Part shown: positions 42,984 to 52,427 of the stretch, piece by piece
Numbering within the stretch: position 1 is the first letter of the stretch
Layout: each line of letters begins with the position of its first letter
Assembly (NCBI RefSeq): GCF_014784055.1
Contig: NZ_CP061813.1
Span: 1,327,501 to 1,391,500, forward strand
Direction of reading: 5' to 3'
Origin: Polaribacter haliotis
GTDB lineage: Bacteria > Bacteroidota > Bacteroidia > Flavobacteriales > Flavobacteriaceae
Length of the DNA stretch: 64,000 nucleotides
The notes under the pieces: generated by a model
Database searches by the model: none
What the model was told of the DNA's origin: nothing
Seen by the model: the letters and a program-made list of their open reading frames with translations, nothing else
Position numbers and translations under genes: made by a program

Positions 42984-43931
42984 CTATTCCAAAGCTCCTA
43001 AATAACGCTCTGCATCTAAAGCAGCCATACAACCTGTACCTGCTGCAGTAACTGCTTGTCTGTATTCTTTATCTTGGATATCTCCAGCTGCAAAAACTCC
43101 TGGTAAATTCGTTTTTGTCGTTTTTCCTTTCGTAATTAAATAACCTGTTTCGTCCATATCTAAAACTCCTTTAAATAAGTCGGAATTTGGTGTATGTCCA
43201 ATTGCAATAAAAACTCCTGTTACAGGAATTTCAAAAGTTTCTTTTGTCTGATTATTAATTGCTCTAACACCTTCCACTACATTTGTTCCTAAAACTTCGT
43301 CTATTTCAGTATTATATAATACTTCAATATTTTTAGTTTTATTTACTCTATGCTGCATCGCTTTAGATGCTTTCATATAATCTTTACGAACCAAAATGGT
43401 TACTTTACTACAAATATTTGCTAAATAAGTTGCTTCTTCTGCAGCAGTATCTCCTGCTCCAACCACTACTACATCTTGTCCTTTATAGAAAAATCCGTCG
43501 CAAGTTGCACATGCAGAAACACCTCCACCAATTAAACGTTGTTCACTTTCTAATCCTAAATATTTTGCAGTTGCTCCTGTAGAAATAATTACAGTTTCTG
43601 CCTCAATATGTTTGTTTTCGTCCACAATAATTTTGTGAATTCCACCAACTTCTTCGCTTAAATCTACTTTTGTAACCAATCCAAAACGAACTTCTGTTCC
43701 AAAACGTTCTGCTTGTTTTTTTAGATCTTCCATCATTGCAGTTCCATCTGTACCTTCAGCATAACCTGGAAAATTATCAACTTCTGTAGTCGTTGTTAAT
43801 TGACCTCCCATTTGCATTCCTGTATACATTACTGGTTTCATATCTGCTCTTGCTGCATAAATAGCGGCTGTGTAACCTGCAGGTCCTGATCCAATAATTA
43901 AGCATTTTATTTTTTCTATATTTTCTGACAT
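42984..43931 (-). CDS. trxB: Thioredoxin-disulfide reductase
   Basis: TrxB uses NADPH and FAD to keep thioredoxins reduced. The 315-residue protein has the FAD motif CLIIGSGPAGYTAAIYAARA, the redox pair Cys141-Ala-Thr-Cys144 in VSACATCDGFFYKG, the NADPH motif VVVVGAGDTAAEEATYLA and the closing GVFAAGDIQDKEYRQAVTAA. It would supply the thioredoxin/peroxiredoxin system encoded near 23-24 kb. It is a single gene with its own promoter. Confidence 0.97.
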   Translation of the reverse strand: MSENIEKIKCLIIGSGPAGYTAAIYAARADMKPVMYTGMQMGGQLTTTTEVDNFPGYAEGTDGTAMMEDLKKQAERFGTEVRFGLVTKVDLSEEVGGIHKIIVDENKHIEAETVIISTGATAKYLGLESEQRLIGGGVSACATCDGFFYKGQDVVVVGAGDTAAEEATYLANICSKVTILVRKDYMKASKAMQHRVNKTKNIEVLYNTEIDEVLGTNVVEGVRAINNQTKETFEIPVTGVFIAIGHTPNSDLFKGVLDMDETGYLITKGKTTKTNLPGVFAAGDIQDKEYRQAVTAAGTGCMAALDAERYLGALE

Positions 43932-43955
43932 AATTAGTATTGAAAAATTTGATTA

Positions 43956-43963
43956 CAAATCTA
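43956..43963 (-). promoter_or_regulatory. trxB: Predicted -7 element for trxB
   Basis: The leftward strand reads TAGATTTG, a full match to TAnnTTTG, 25 bases before the ATG at 43931. Confidence 0.45.
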
Positions 43964-44053
43964 TATTTTTAGATTTATTTATGCCACTTTTCCCTATGAA
44001 TAATTATAATTAGTTAATAACAAAAATTTATAGATTGTTTATAATGAAGTAAA

Positions 44054-44482
44054 TTACTCTTTAGAAATATTTTCGACTTCTTTTTCAGTAATCATTTTAT
44101 CGTTTTTATTTCCCCAAGAATTGGTAATATAATTCATAACATCTGCAACCTCATCATTGTCTAAACCCAATCTTGCCATGCTTCTTTTATATTGAACTCC
44201 ATTTACAATAATCTTGCCTTTTAGACCAAATTTTATTGCTCTTATGCTTTCTTCTCTATTTTTCATTAAATAGTCAGATTTCGCCAATGGCGGATATGCT
44301 TTTCGTTTTCCTTCTCCATTTCCTGAATGGCAAGAAACACACATATCTTCATAAACATCTTTCCCTCTTTTAATGCTTTCTACAAATTTTGAATCCTGAT
44401 TTACAACAATATATTCATCTTTTTTAGTTTGAAATGAAAATATCAAAAAACTAAATAAAATTACAATTCCTATTTTTTTCAT
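44054..44482 (-). CDS. Exported mono-haem c-type cytochrome
   Basis: The 142-residue protein has a signal peptide (MKKIGIVILFSFLIFSF) and one haem-c site, Cys48-Val-Ser-Cys51-His52, in YEDMCVSCHSGNGEG. The sixth ligand is probably the methionine in YKRSMARLGLDNDEVADVMN. It follows the sugar dehydrogenase gene by 5 bases, so it is the likely periplasmic electron acceptor for that PQQ-type enzyme. A charged C-terminal tail follows the haem domain. Confidence 0.93.
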   Translation of the reverse strand: MKKIGIVILFSFLIFSFQTKKDEYIVVNQDSKFVESIKRGKDVYEDMCVSCHSGNGEGKRKAYPPLAKSDYLMKNREESIRAIKFGLKGKIIVNGVQYKRSMARLGLDNDEVADVMNYITNSWGNKNDKMITEKEVENISKE

Positions 44483-44487
44483 GTTAA

Positions 44488-45576
44488 TTATGGATTAATT
44501 CTTACAATTCCAACACCTTCAATTCCAGCATACAAAAAACCATAAATTCCTTGTTCTATCGAACGAACTCTTCCTAAACCTTCTAAAATTTTCTCTTCTT
44601 TCATTACTTTTCCATCTTTTAAAGTACAAACAGTAATATATTGAAACTTTAGTGAGCCAACTAATAAATTACCTTTCCAATTCGGATATTTATCAGAATT
44701 TACAAAAGCCATTCCACTTGGTGCAATCGATGGTGTCCAATAATGTAAAGGTTGTTCCATGCCTTCTTTTTTAGTGATTTCTGTAAATTTTGATCCTGAA
44801 TAATTAACTCCATAACTAATTACTGGCCAACCATAATTTTTTCCTTTTTTAATAATATTTATTTCATCACCACCTTTTGGACCATGTTCATGAGACCAAA
44901 TTTCGTTCGTAAACGGATTTATTTCCATTCCTTGAGGATTCCTATGTCCGTAACTAAAAATTGCTTTTTTAGCATTCTCTTCATTTACAAAAGGATTGTC
45001 TTCAGGAATTGTTCCATCGTCATTTAATCTATAAATTTTACCACCATCTCTGGTAATATCTTGCGGATTCTCATCTCTATTTCCTCTATCTCCAACACTA
45101 AAATACACACGATTTTGTGCATCAAAAACAATTCGAGAGCCAAAATGTTGTCCTTTTCTACTATTTGGTGTTGCTTTGTATAAAACTTGTTTGTTGATGA
45201 GTTTGTTATTTTTTAATTCAGCACTCATTAAAGCAGTATTTGCTCCTTTACCTTCACCTTCAGAGGAAGCATATGTAAAATAAACTCGATTATTTTCTTT
45301 AAAATTTGGGTGCAATTCTATATCTAACAAACCTCCTTGACCACGCAACGTAACTTCTGGCATTCCTTTAATTTCTATCTTTTTTCCATCTTTAAAATGA
45401 ATTAATTGTCCTTCTTTTTCAGTAATTAATATTGAATTGTCTGGCAAGAAAGTAAATCCCCATGGAATATCGAGATCTGCAACTATAACTTCGTAGTTTT
45501 TTTCTTTTGATTTTTGTGAATAACAAGAAGAAAACAACATTAAAAAACTGATTAATAAGAGATAAGAATATTTCAT
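44488..45576 (-). CDS. PQQ-dependent aldose sugar dehydrogenase-like beta-propeller lipoprotein
   Basis: The 362-residue protein has a lipoprotein signal (LISFLMLFSSCYSQ) and a six-bladed propeller of the soluble glucose/aldose dehydrogenase family (YliI/GDH-B). Visible blocks are LDIPWGFTFLPDNSILITEK, LRGQGGLLDIELHP, QHFGSRIVFD, VGDRGNRDENPQDI, SYGHRNPQGMEINP and HEHGPKGGDEINIIKKGKNY. The Arg and His residues that hold PQQ and the calcium site appear kept. It oxidises sugars in the periplasm and passes electrons to the adjacent cytochrome. PQQ synthesis genes are not in the window. Confidence 0.92.
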   Translation of the reverse strand: MKYSYLLLISFLMLFSSCYSQKSKEKNYEVIVADLDIPWGFTFLPDNSILITEKEGQLIHFKDGKKIEIKGMPEVTLRGQGGLLDIELHPNFKENNRVYFTYASSEGEGKGANTALMSAELKNNKLINKQVLYKATPNSRKGQHFGSRIVFDAQNRVYFSVGDRGNRDENPQDITRDGGKIYRLNDDGTIPEDNPFVNEENAKKAIFSYGHRNPQGMEINPFTNEIWSHEHGPKGGDEINIIKKGKNYGWPVISYGVNYSGSKFTEITKKEGMEQPLHYWTPSIAPSGMAFVNSDKYPNWKGNLLVGSLKFQYITVCTLKDGKVMKEEKILEGLGRVRSIEQGIYGFLYAGIEGVGIVRINP

Positions 45577-45628
45577 TTCTATTGGGAATTAAATTTCAAA
45601 AAACTATTACAATATATAAATATTATTC

Positions 45629-45636
45629 TATATTTG
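45629..45636 (+). promoter_or_regulatory. Predicted -7 element for tRNA-Pro
   Basis: TATATTTG, a full match to TAnnTTTG, lies 25 bases before the tRNA 5' end. Confidence 0.5.
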
Positions 45637-45661
45637 CAGTCCTTAAATTGATGACTATTTT

Positions 45662-45736
45662 CGGGGTGTAGCGTAGCCCGGTCATCGCGCCTCGTTTGGG
45701 ACGAGGAGGTCGCAGGTTCGAATCCTGCCACCCCGA
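45662..45736 (+). tRNA. tRNA-Pro (anticodon TGG)
   Basis: The 75 bases fold as a full cloverleaf. The acceptor arms CGGGGTG and CACCCCG are complementary, the anticodon stem CCTCG/CGAGG encloses TTTGGGA with anticodon TGG, and the T arm is GCAGG-TTCGAAT-CCTGC. The discriminator is A and CCA is not encoded. TGG decodes CCA proline codons and others by wobble. It stands alone between the sugar dehydrogenase and the carbohydrate locus, with its own promoter and terminator. No integrase or attachment-site repeat was found beside it. Confidence 0.98.
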
Positions 45737-45738
45737 CT

Positions 45739-45768
45739 AAAACCAGTAACTTTGTTACTGGTTTTTTT
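45739..45768 (+). terminator. Terminator of tRNA-Pro
   Basis: ACCAGTAAC (45742-45750) pairs with GTTACTGGT (45754-45762) around TTT, followed by a run of T. The 150 bases from here to the next gene at 45923 are AT-rich, with only a weak TAGCTTTA promoter-like element near 45890. Confidence 0.9.
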
Positions 45769-45922
45769 GTGGGAAATTTTTAAAAAAATAGTTTTCTATC
45801 AAGTAAATCTTATAAATTTATTATTGATTAAAATTTTACACACAAAAGACCAAAACAACCTTTCATAAATTTAAAAATCTTAAGTAGCTTTACATAAAAT
45901 CGATCAACATAAAAAAAACACA

Positions 45923-48304
45923 ATGTTTTTATCAAAAAAAAGACTCTTTCAATTATTTTTTATAGCTATAATTAGTTTCAATTCTTACTCGCAATCAATT
46001 ATCGACAACAATTCTTGGAAATTATCTTTAACTAAAAAAGGGCAAATAGAATCTCTATTATATAAGAAGGCAAATACCTTAATTCAATTTAATAAAAATG
46101 AATTTTCTGGTCCACGTTGGTATTTAAAAGCAAATAATAAAACGCTAGATTTAGACAATACTTATTTTAGTAAAGGGGAGTTTATTACAAATTACGACGG
46201 AATTAAAATGTCCTTAGCATATAAAAATGAGGAAGGAAAATTATTAATAATCGCTTCTGTAACAAACAATAATCAAACTCCTTTTCAACCAACAACATTA
46301 GGTTTACGATTGGGAATTGATACTTATATGGACGAATATCCTAATTGGGAAAAGAGGTTATTTCCTACGCTTTTACGAGCGGAATACACTCATTTTTGGG
46401 GTTATTTTATGTCTCCAAAAGGTAAAATTTTAGCAATTGCAAGCCCAGATGCAATCGCTTCTTGGAGTCATAACTATTCGAAAAGCTGGGGTTCACCTCC
46501 TTATGTTTTTGAAGGACATAGAGTAACATCAGTAAATTTAGACTTAATAAATGCATTGCCTTTGCCAAATAGACATCCGCAAAATTTATGGCAATTAAAA
46601 CCTGGAGAAACTAAAACATTTCGAATTTATTTAGACGAAGTAAAATCGTTGGAAGTGCTTTCTAAAAAAATAGAAAATCTCACAAAAGCTCCAATGATTA
46701 ATTTAGAGGTTACTTCTTTTGAAAAAGATGAAAAAGTAAAATTCTCAATTTTATCACAGCAAAAAACAACTGTAAAAATATACAATTCAAATGGAGATTA
46801 TTTTACTCCGACTCTAAAATCAACAAAAAATAATGAATATTTTTTTGATTTTAAAAATCCGAATGAAGAAGGTTTGTATTTGATAAAAGCAACTTCAACA
46901 AATGGAAAAGTATCGGAGGCAAGTTTTTATGTAAGAAAACCATATAGTTGGTATATGAAAAAAGCAATGAAAGCTGTTATTGATTATCCTCAAAAAGCAT
47001 CAAAATCGCACTGTGAGAGCTGGTATGGTTTTTATACAAGTTTTTCTGGCGGAAAATATTTTCCAGATAACGAAAACTTGAAACTTGCTAATAAACAGTT
47101 TGATAAAATATACCCTAAAATTTTCGATTCTATAAAAAATGTTCCTTTAGAGTATGGTTATAGAATTCAAAATACCAGTTCTATGATTGGTATTTTGGTA
47201 GATAGGTATCAACTTTATAAAAATGAAGAAGATTTAAAAAGAGCCATTCAGTTGGGCGATTTCTTAATTGCTTCTCAAACTCCAGATGGTGCGTATAGAG
47301 CTCATAATAAACATTATACAAGTGTTATTTATATCGCAAAAAGTTTAATGGAATTATTAGAAGCGATTGAACCATTAAAAAAAGATATCAATTATAATAA
47401 AATATACAACAAAATTTACGCGTCTGTTACTCTAGCAATTGACGAGTTAAAATTGAATAAAACTGATATTAAAACAGAAGGCGAACAAACTTTTGAAGAT
47501 GGTATGATTTCTTGTTCTGCTTTACAATTGGCTAATTTTGCTTTGTTGCAAAAAGACGCTTCTAAAAGAAAACAATACCAAAATGCTGCTGTAGAAATGC
47601 TTGAAGAACATAGTTGTTTGGAACAATTAGCAATTCCTGATGCTAGAATGAGATCTTCTTCGTTGCGTTTTTGGGAAGCTCAGTATGATGTTTTAATGGG
47701 GAATAATTTCTTTAATTCTCCTCATGGCTGGTCTTCTTGGACTACTTATGCAAATTATTATATATATCTTTTAAATGGGGATATAAAATATTTAGAAAGA
47801 ACTTTTAATGGTTTGGATGCTGCCATGCAAATGGTAGATTTAAAAAACGGAAAATTAAATTGGGCGTTTATGGTAAACCCCTATTTAAAAGTAACTCAAA
47901 TTACAAAAAATATTGAAGGCGCAAATCCTCTTAATTTCCCTGGAGTTCATTACCATGTAAAAAATAATGTAAATAAAGAATACATTATGGGCGAAGAATA
48001 TGTACCAATGGTTAGTAACTGGTTTTATGCAAATGCAAACGATAACGACATTCACGAGCATTTTAAATGTTTAGAAGAAGTTGCCTTAGGAAAAGCGTAT
48101 GTTGCAGAGAAAGAAAATGGAGAGTTTTTAACTTTTAATTGTTCTATCACTAAAAAGAATGGAAAATTAGTTATACAACCAAGTGAAGATATTATTCATA
48201 AAGTCCATGTAAACCTTAAGAAAAAACATAATTTAAAAGTTGAGTTTAACAATAATACAGTATTAAAAAAAGCTCCTAAAGGAATGTCTTGGGTTACCAA
48301 TTAA
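45923..48304 (+). CDS. Exported 793-aa protein of the galactan locus, probable (alpha/alpha)-barrel carbohydrate-active enzyme, family unassigned
   Basis: The protein has a signal peptide ending near SFNSYSQ. Residues about 22-250 look like a beta-sandwich (SGPRWYLKANNKTLD, LRAEYTHFWGYFMSPKGKI), about 255-345 like an Ig-type module, and from 350 a helical, tryptophan-rich region. That region has SHCESWYGFYTSFSGGKYFP, IPDARMRSSSLRFWEAQYDV and HGWSSWTTYANYYIYLLNGD, as in six-hairpin glycosidases or lyases. I cannot assign a CAZy family or catalytic residues. It leads the operon with GH2 and GH53 enzymes (gaps of 34 and 1 bases), so a role in breaking the same polysaccharide is likely. Confidence 0.75.
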   Translation: MFLSKKRLFQLFFIAIISFNSYSQSIIDNNSWKLSLTKKGQIESLLYKKANTLIQFNKNEFSGPRWYLKANNKTLDLDNTYFSKGEFITNYDGIKMSLAYKNEEGKLLIIASVTNNNQTPFQPTTLGLRLGIDTYMDEYPNWEKRLFPTLLRAEYTHFWGYFMSPKGKILAIASPDAIASWSHNYSKSWGSPPYVFEGHRVTSVNLDLINALPLPNRHPQNLWQLKPGETKTFRIYLDEVKSLEVLSKKIENLTKAPMINLEVTSFEKDEKVKFSILSQQKTTVKIYNSNGDYFTPTLKSTKNNEYFFDFKNPNEEGLYLIKATSTNGKVSEASFYVRKPYSWYMKKAMKAVIDYPQKASKSHCESWYGFYTSFSGGKYFPDNENLKLANKQFDKIYPKIFDSIKNVPLEYGYRIQNTSSMIGILVDRYQLYKNEEDLKRAIQLGDFLIASQTPDGAYRAHNKHYTSVIYIAKSLMELLEAIEPLKKDINYNKIYNKIYASVTLAIDELKLNKTDIKTEGEQTFEDGMISCSALQLANFALLQKDASKRKQYQNAAVEMLEEHSCLEQLAIPDARMRSSSLRFWEAQYDVLMGNNFFNSPHGWSSWTTYANYYIYLLNGDIKYLERTFNGLDAAMQMVDLKNGKLNWAFMVNPYLKVTQITKNIEGANPLNFPGVHYHVKNNVNKEYIMGEEYVPMVSNWFYANANDNDIHEHFKCLEEVALGKAYVAEKENGEFLTFNCSITKKNGKLVIQPSEDIIHKVHVNLKKKHNLKVEFNNNTVLKKAPKGMSWVTN

Positions 48305-48338
48305 TTTATCAACTAAATTTTAATAAAAAATCTTTAAA

Positions 48339-50681
48339 ATGAAAAAATTCAAATATATATTTTTATTTATCAGCATAATTTTATTGAATAGTTGTAATGA
48401 CAAAGAAATTACAGTTTTAGAAAAAACGAATTTTAACGAAAATTGGTTTTTTACAAATTCAGAAAATTTAGACGATAATAATTATTTACAAACTGTAAAT
48501 TTTAGCGATTGGGATTCTATTACATTGCCTCATACACCCAAAATAGAGCCTAAAATTGTAAATAATCAATGGCAAGGAATTTCTTGGTATGCTAAAACAT
48601 TTTTACTTTCTGATGAAATGAAAAATAAAAAATTATTCTTGAATTTCGAAGGCGCTATGAATATTGCCGAAGTTTGGATTAATAACAAGAAACTCATAAA
48701 ACATCAAGGTGGATATTTACCTTTTACTGTCGATTTTACAGACGATGCTATTTTTGATAAGGAAAATACAATTCATGTGAAATTAAATAATAAAGACAAT
48801 CCTATAACAGGACCAAAACCCTTAAAAACTTTAGATTTTAACACATATGGTGGTATTTATAGAAATGTTTGGTTAGTTGCTAAAAACAAGCTTTATATTA
48901 CTGAGCCTATTTTAGAAAACAAGATCGCAAATGGAGGAATTTTTGTGACTTTCCCTGAAGTTTCTAATGAGAAAGCTGTCATCAACATAAAAACGCATAT
49001 TAAAAATGAAACTGGTAAAACTGCTTCCTTGTTAATTAGAAATACGCTAATTGATAATGGAAAAGAGGTGATTTCTGTAAATACCAAAAATTATGATTTA
49101 GATTCGAAGAGCAATCAACAAATAGCTACTAATTTAAATGTACAACAACCTAAATTATGGTCGCCAAAATCACCTAATTTATATGATTTAAAAACAGAAA
49201 TCATTCAAAATGGACAAATTATTGATTCAGAAATAACGCGAATCGGAATTAAAACGATGAAATTTGTGGGTCAGGATTTTTATTTGAATGGAGAAAAAAC
49301 TTTTTTAAGAGGCATAAATCGTCATCAAGAATATCCTTATGTTGGGTATGCACTTTCAGACAATGCAAATTATCGAGATGCAAAAAAAATAAAAGATGCT
49401 GGTTTCGATTACGTTCGCTTATCTCATTACCCACAAAGCACTTCTTTTATGAATGCTTGTGATGCCTTAGGTTTGGTTACTATTGACGCTATTTTAGGTT
49501 GGCAGTATTTTAGCGAAGACAAAGATTTTCAAAACCATGTTTTTAAAACTGCAAGAGATTTAATTCGAAGAGATAGAAATCACGCATCTGTAATTGCATG
49601 GGAAGTTTCTTTAAACGAATCTTGGATGCCAGAACCTTTTATCGATAAATTAACAAAAATTGCGAAAGAAGAATATCCTACAGACCAATGTTTTACTGCT
49701 GGTTGGCAATCTTATGGTTATGATATTTATCTACAAGCGCGTCAACATCGCTTAAAACATTACGATGCCGATTTAAAAAAACCATACAACGTTTCTGAAT
49801 ATGGAGATTGGGAATATTATGCCATGAATGCAGGGTTGAATCAAGATGATTGGAGTGGATTATTGCAACAAGAACGTTCAAGTAGGCAATTGCGTTCTGC
49901 TGGCGAAAGAGCACTTTTGCAACAAGCAACCAATATTCAAGAAGCACATAACGATAATTTAAATACACCCGCTTTTGCAGATGGTTATTGGGTAATGTAC
50001 GATTATAATAGAGGGTATGCAGACGATTTAGAAGCTTCTGGAATTATGGATGTTTTTAGAATTCCAAAACCTGCTTATTATTTTTATCAAAGTCAGCGAG
50101 ATGCCAAGGATCCTTTTGGAAAACCAATGGTTTATATTGCAAATAATTGGCGAAAAAACAGTTCTTTAAATATCCGAATTTTTAGTAATTGCGAAGAAGT
50201 TGAGTTGTTTTTAAATGGAGAAAGTTTAGGAAGAAAAAAACCTACTATTAATACTGTTTCTAATAACTTAAACCATCCACCTTTTACATTTGAATTACCA
50301 AAATATGTGGCAGGAAAATTGGAAGCAAAAGGTTTTTTAAATGATAAAATTGTAGCAAACTACACTGTGAATAGTCCAGAAAAAGCATCAAAAATTAAAA
50401 TTGAATTCGATTTAAGTGGTCGTGAAATTGACGAAAATAATAATGATTTAATTTTTGTTTATGCAAATATTATGGATGAAAATGAAACATTAATTACTGA
50501 TGTTGTTGATAAAATTAAATTCGAATTAACTGGAAATGCTCAATTGATTGGCGAAAACCCAGTAAATATTGAAGCAGGAATTGCTACTATTTTATTGAAA
50601 ACAAATAAAAATACCCAAAACATAGAAATAAAAGCAAAAACGATAGATGCTAACTTAGCATCTTCATCAAAAATAAAATAG
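48339..50681 (+). CDS. Glycoside hydrolase family 2 lipoprotein (beta-galactosidase-like)
   Basis: The 780-residue protein has a lipoprotein signal (FISIILLNSCNDKE). It follows the GH2 plan: jelly-roll sugar-binding domain (about 30-190), Ig-like domain (about 195-310), TIM barrel (about 315-600) and C-terminal beta domains. FLRGINRHQEYPYVGYALSD and YVRLSHYPQSTSFMNACDAL are barrel landmarks. The acid/base is Glu427 in WEVSLNESW and the nucleophile Glu487 in YNVSEYGDWEYY, matching beta-galactosidase-type spacing. It probably removes galactose from oligosaccharides released by the GH53 enzyme encoded one base downstream. Confidence 0.92.
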   Translation: MKKFKYIFLFISIILLNSCNDKEITVLEKTNFNENWFFTNSENLDDNNYLQTVNFSDWDSITLPHTPKIEPKIVNNQWQGISWYAKTFLLSDEMKNKKLFLNFEGAMNIAEVWINNKKLIKHQGGYLPFTVDFTDDAIFDKENTIHVKLNNKDNPITGPKPLKTLDFNTYGGIYRNVWLVAKNKLYITEPILENKIANGGIFVTFPEVSNEKAVINIKTHIKNETGKTASLLIRNTLIDNGKEVISVNTKNYDLDSKSNQQIATNLNVQQPKLWSPKSPNLYDLKTEIIQNGQIIDSEITRIGIKTMKFVGQDFYLNGEKTFLRGINRHQEYPYVGYALSDNANYRDAKKIKDAGFDYVRLSHYPQSTSFMNACDALGLVTIDAILGWQYFSEDKDFQNHVFKTARDLIRRDRNHASVIAWEVSLNESWMPEPFIDKLTKIAKEEYPTDQCFTAGWQSYGYDIYLQARQHRLKHYDADLKKPYNVSEYGDWEYYAMNAGLNQDDWSGLLQQERSSRQLRSAGERALLQQATNIQEAHNDNLNTPAFADGYWVMYDYNRGYADDLEASGIMDVFRIPKPAYYFYQSQRDAKDPFGKPMVYIANNWRKNSSLNIRIFSNCEEVELFLNGESLGRKKPTINTVSNNLNHPPFTFELPKYVAGKLEAKGFLNDKIVANYTVNSPEKASKIKIEFDLSGREIDENNNDLIFVYANIMDENETLITDVVDKIKFELTGNAQLIGENPVNIEAGIATILLKTNKNTQNIEIKAKTIDANLASSSKIK

Positions 50682-50682
50682 C

Positions 50683-52347
50683 ATGAAAATTATAAAATTA
50701 ATATTTGCCATTATTTTACTGCTTCCTTTTATAGCTTTTTCTCAGTCTATAGAAATTACTACTTTTAACAACAATCCTTTAGAAGTGAATCCATTAATAG
50801 GAGGGAATTTAAAAGTAAACTACAAATATTCTAGTGAAGCTGGTTCTACAGGAAACCATATTTATATTGGCTTAGAAATTTTAGACGCGAATAACACCTA
50901 TGTAAGTACAGTAAAAGAGGTGACTTTAAACAACCAAACTGCCGGAACAAATCTTCAAAATTCTGTAGATTTTTTTATTGGAAGTAATCAAAAACTTTCT
51001 TCGGAATTACCAACTGGGCATTATTATCAAGTAAAAGCTGCAATGTATGCCAGTGGAACTTGGACAGAAAACGCCTCTACAGGTTATTGGAATACACCAA
51101 AATTAGAATTACAAGACACAAGCAACACTGTTTTTGGCACCAATAAAATTGCAAAAGGCGCAGATATAAGTTGGATGACAGAAATGGAATCTGATGGTTA
51201 TACTTGGAGAGATAATTCAGGAACCACAAAAGAATTATTGCCTTTATTAAAAGAGTATCAATTAAATGCAGTTCGTTTAAGAGTTTGGGTAAATCCAGAT
51301 ATTTCTGGTGCTAATGGTTGGTGTGACATAGACGATTTTGTAGCCAAAGCAAAATTAGCAAAAGCACAAAATATGGATATTATGGTTACTATTCATTACA
51401 GCGATTGGTGGGCAGATCCTGGCAAGCAAAACAAACCTGCTTCTTGGTCTAATTTTTCGGTTTCTCAATTAGAAACAGCTGTTGCAAACCATACAACAGC
51501 GATTTTAAATGCTTTAAATGCAGAAAGAATTACCCCAAAATGGATTCAAATTGGTAACGAAACAAACGACGGATTACTTTGGTCAACTGGAAAAGCTTCT
51601 ACAGGAAATTTTAATAATTATGCGAAGTTTTTAAATGCGGGTTCAAATGCTGTAAAGACTTTTAATAGCGCTATTAAAACGATTCTACATTTGTCAAATG
51701 GAAATGACAATGCACTTTTTAGATGGAATATTAACGGACTTTTAAATAACGGACTCGTAACAAATAGATTCGATATTATAGGAATGTCTTTATATCCTGA
51801 TGAAAATAATTGGATTTCTAAGGTTGATGATACCTTCAATAATATGGTAGATTTAAAAACGCGTTATAATAAAGAGGTTATGATGGTGGAAGTTGGTTTT
51901 TCTTCTAACAAACCCGATGTTTCTTATCAGTTTTTAACATATATGATAGAAAAAACAAAGCAAGCAGAAGGTTTAGGTGTTTTTTATTGGGAACCAATTG
52001 TACATAAAAATTGGAAATCTTACTCCAAAGGAGCTTGGGACGCAGATGGAAGCCCTTCAATTGCAATGGATGCTTTTATAAGCAAAAATACGTTAAATAC
52101 AAATGATTATCAATTTTCGGAGAATGGTTTGTTTACTATAATACCCAATCCAAGTAGCCATAAAATTCTAATTAAATCGCTAAAAAACAACATTACATCT
52201 ATTGGGATTTACGATGTAAATGGGAAAGAAATTCAGCAAATTAAAGGTAAAAAAGCTTTAGATTCTATAGATGTTTCTAAATTTAAAAAAGGAATTTATA
52301 TCTTGAAAATAAATAATTCTGAATCGATAAAGTTTCTTAAAAATTAA
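50683..52347 (+). CDS. Secreted GH53 endo-beta-1,4-galactanase with T9SS sorting domain
   Basis: The 554-residue protein has a signal peptide ending near IAFSQ. An N-terminal beta domain of about 130 residues without clear family follows, then the GH53 barrel (about 150-475). Landmarks are KGADISWMTEMESDGYTW and NAVRLRVWVNPDISG, the acid/base Glu293 in IQIGNETNDGLLWSTG and the nucleophile Glu403 in VMMVEVGFSS. The last 75 residues (IIPNPSSHKILI to IYILKINNSESIKFLKN) are a type A type IX secretion signal, so the enzyme is released or surface-attached. GH53 cuts beta-1,4-galactan side chains, which sets the substrate expectation for the locus. Confidence 0.95.
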   Translation: MKIIKLIFAIILLLPFIAFSQSIEITTFNNNPLEVNPLIGGNLKVNYKYSSEAGSTGNHIYIGLEILDANNTYVSTVKEVTLNNQTAGTNLQNSVDFFIGSNQKLSSELPTGHYYQVKAAMYASGTWTENASTGYWNTPKLELQDTSNTVFGTNKIAKGADISWMTEMESDGYTWRDNSGTTKELLPLLKEYQLNAVRLRVWVNPDISGANGWCDIDDFVAKAKLAKAQNMDIMVTIHYSDWWADPGKQNKPASWSNFSVSQLETAVANHTTAILNALNAERITPKWIQIGNETNDGLLWSTGKASTGNFNNYAKFLNAGSNAVKTFNSAIKTILHLSNGNDNALFRWNINGLLNNGLVTNRFDIIGMSLYPDENNWISKVDDTFNNMVDLKTRYNKEVMMVEVGFSSNKPDVSYQFLTYMIEKTKQAEGLGVFYWEPIVHKNWKSYSKGAWDADGSPSIAMDAFISKNTLNTNDYQFSENGLFTIIPNPSSHKILIKSLKNNITSIGIYDVNGKEIQQIKGKKALDSIDVSKFKKGIYILKINNSESIKFLKN

Positions 52348-52375
52348 GCACTCTATCTTTCAATTGAAATACAAA

Positions 52376-52410
52376 AAAATGCTGCATAAAGTTATATGCA
52401 GCATTTTTAT
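52376..52410. terminator. Shared terminator of the two converging galactan operons
   Basis: AAAAATGCTGCATA pairs with TATGCAGCATTTTT around a short loop, with A- and T-rich flanks. It lies between the GH53 stop and the stop of the leftward GH2 gene. Confidence 0.92.
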
Positions 52411-52427
52411 TTTTTTTTAAAGACAAA

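Noticed and set aside
45662..45923. tRNA-Pro as an integration site for a genomic island carrying the galactan genes
   Set aside because: No integrase gene and no repeat of the tRNA 3' end was seen downstream. Base composition of the sugar genes looks like that of the rest of the window.
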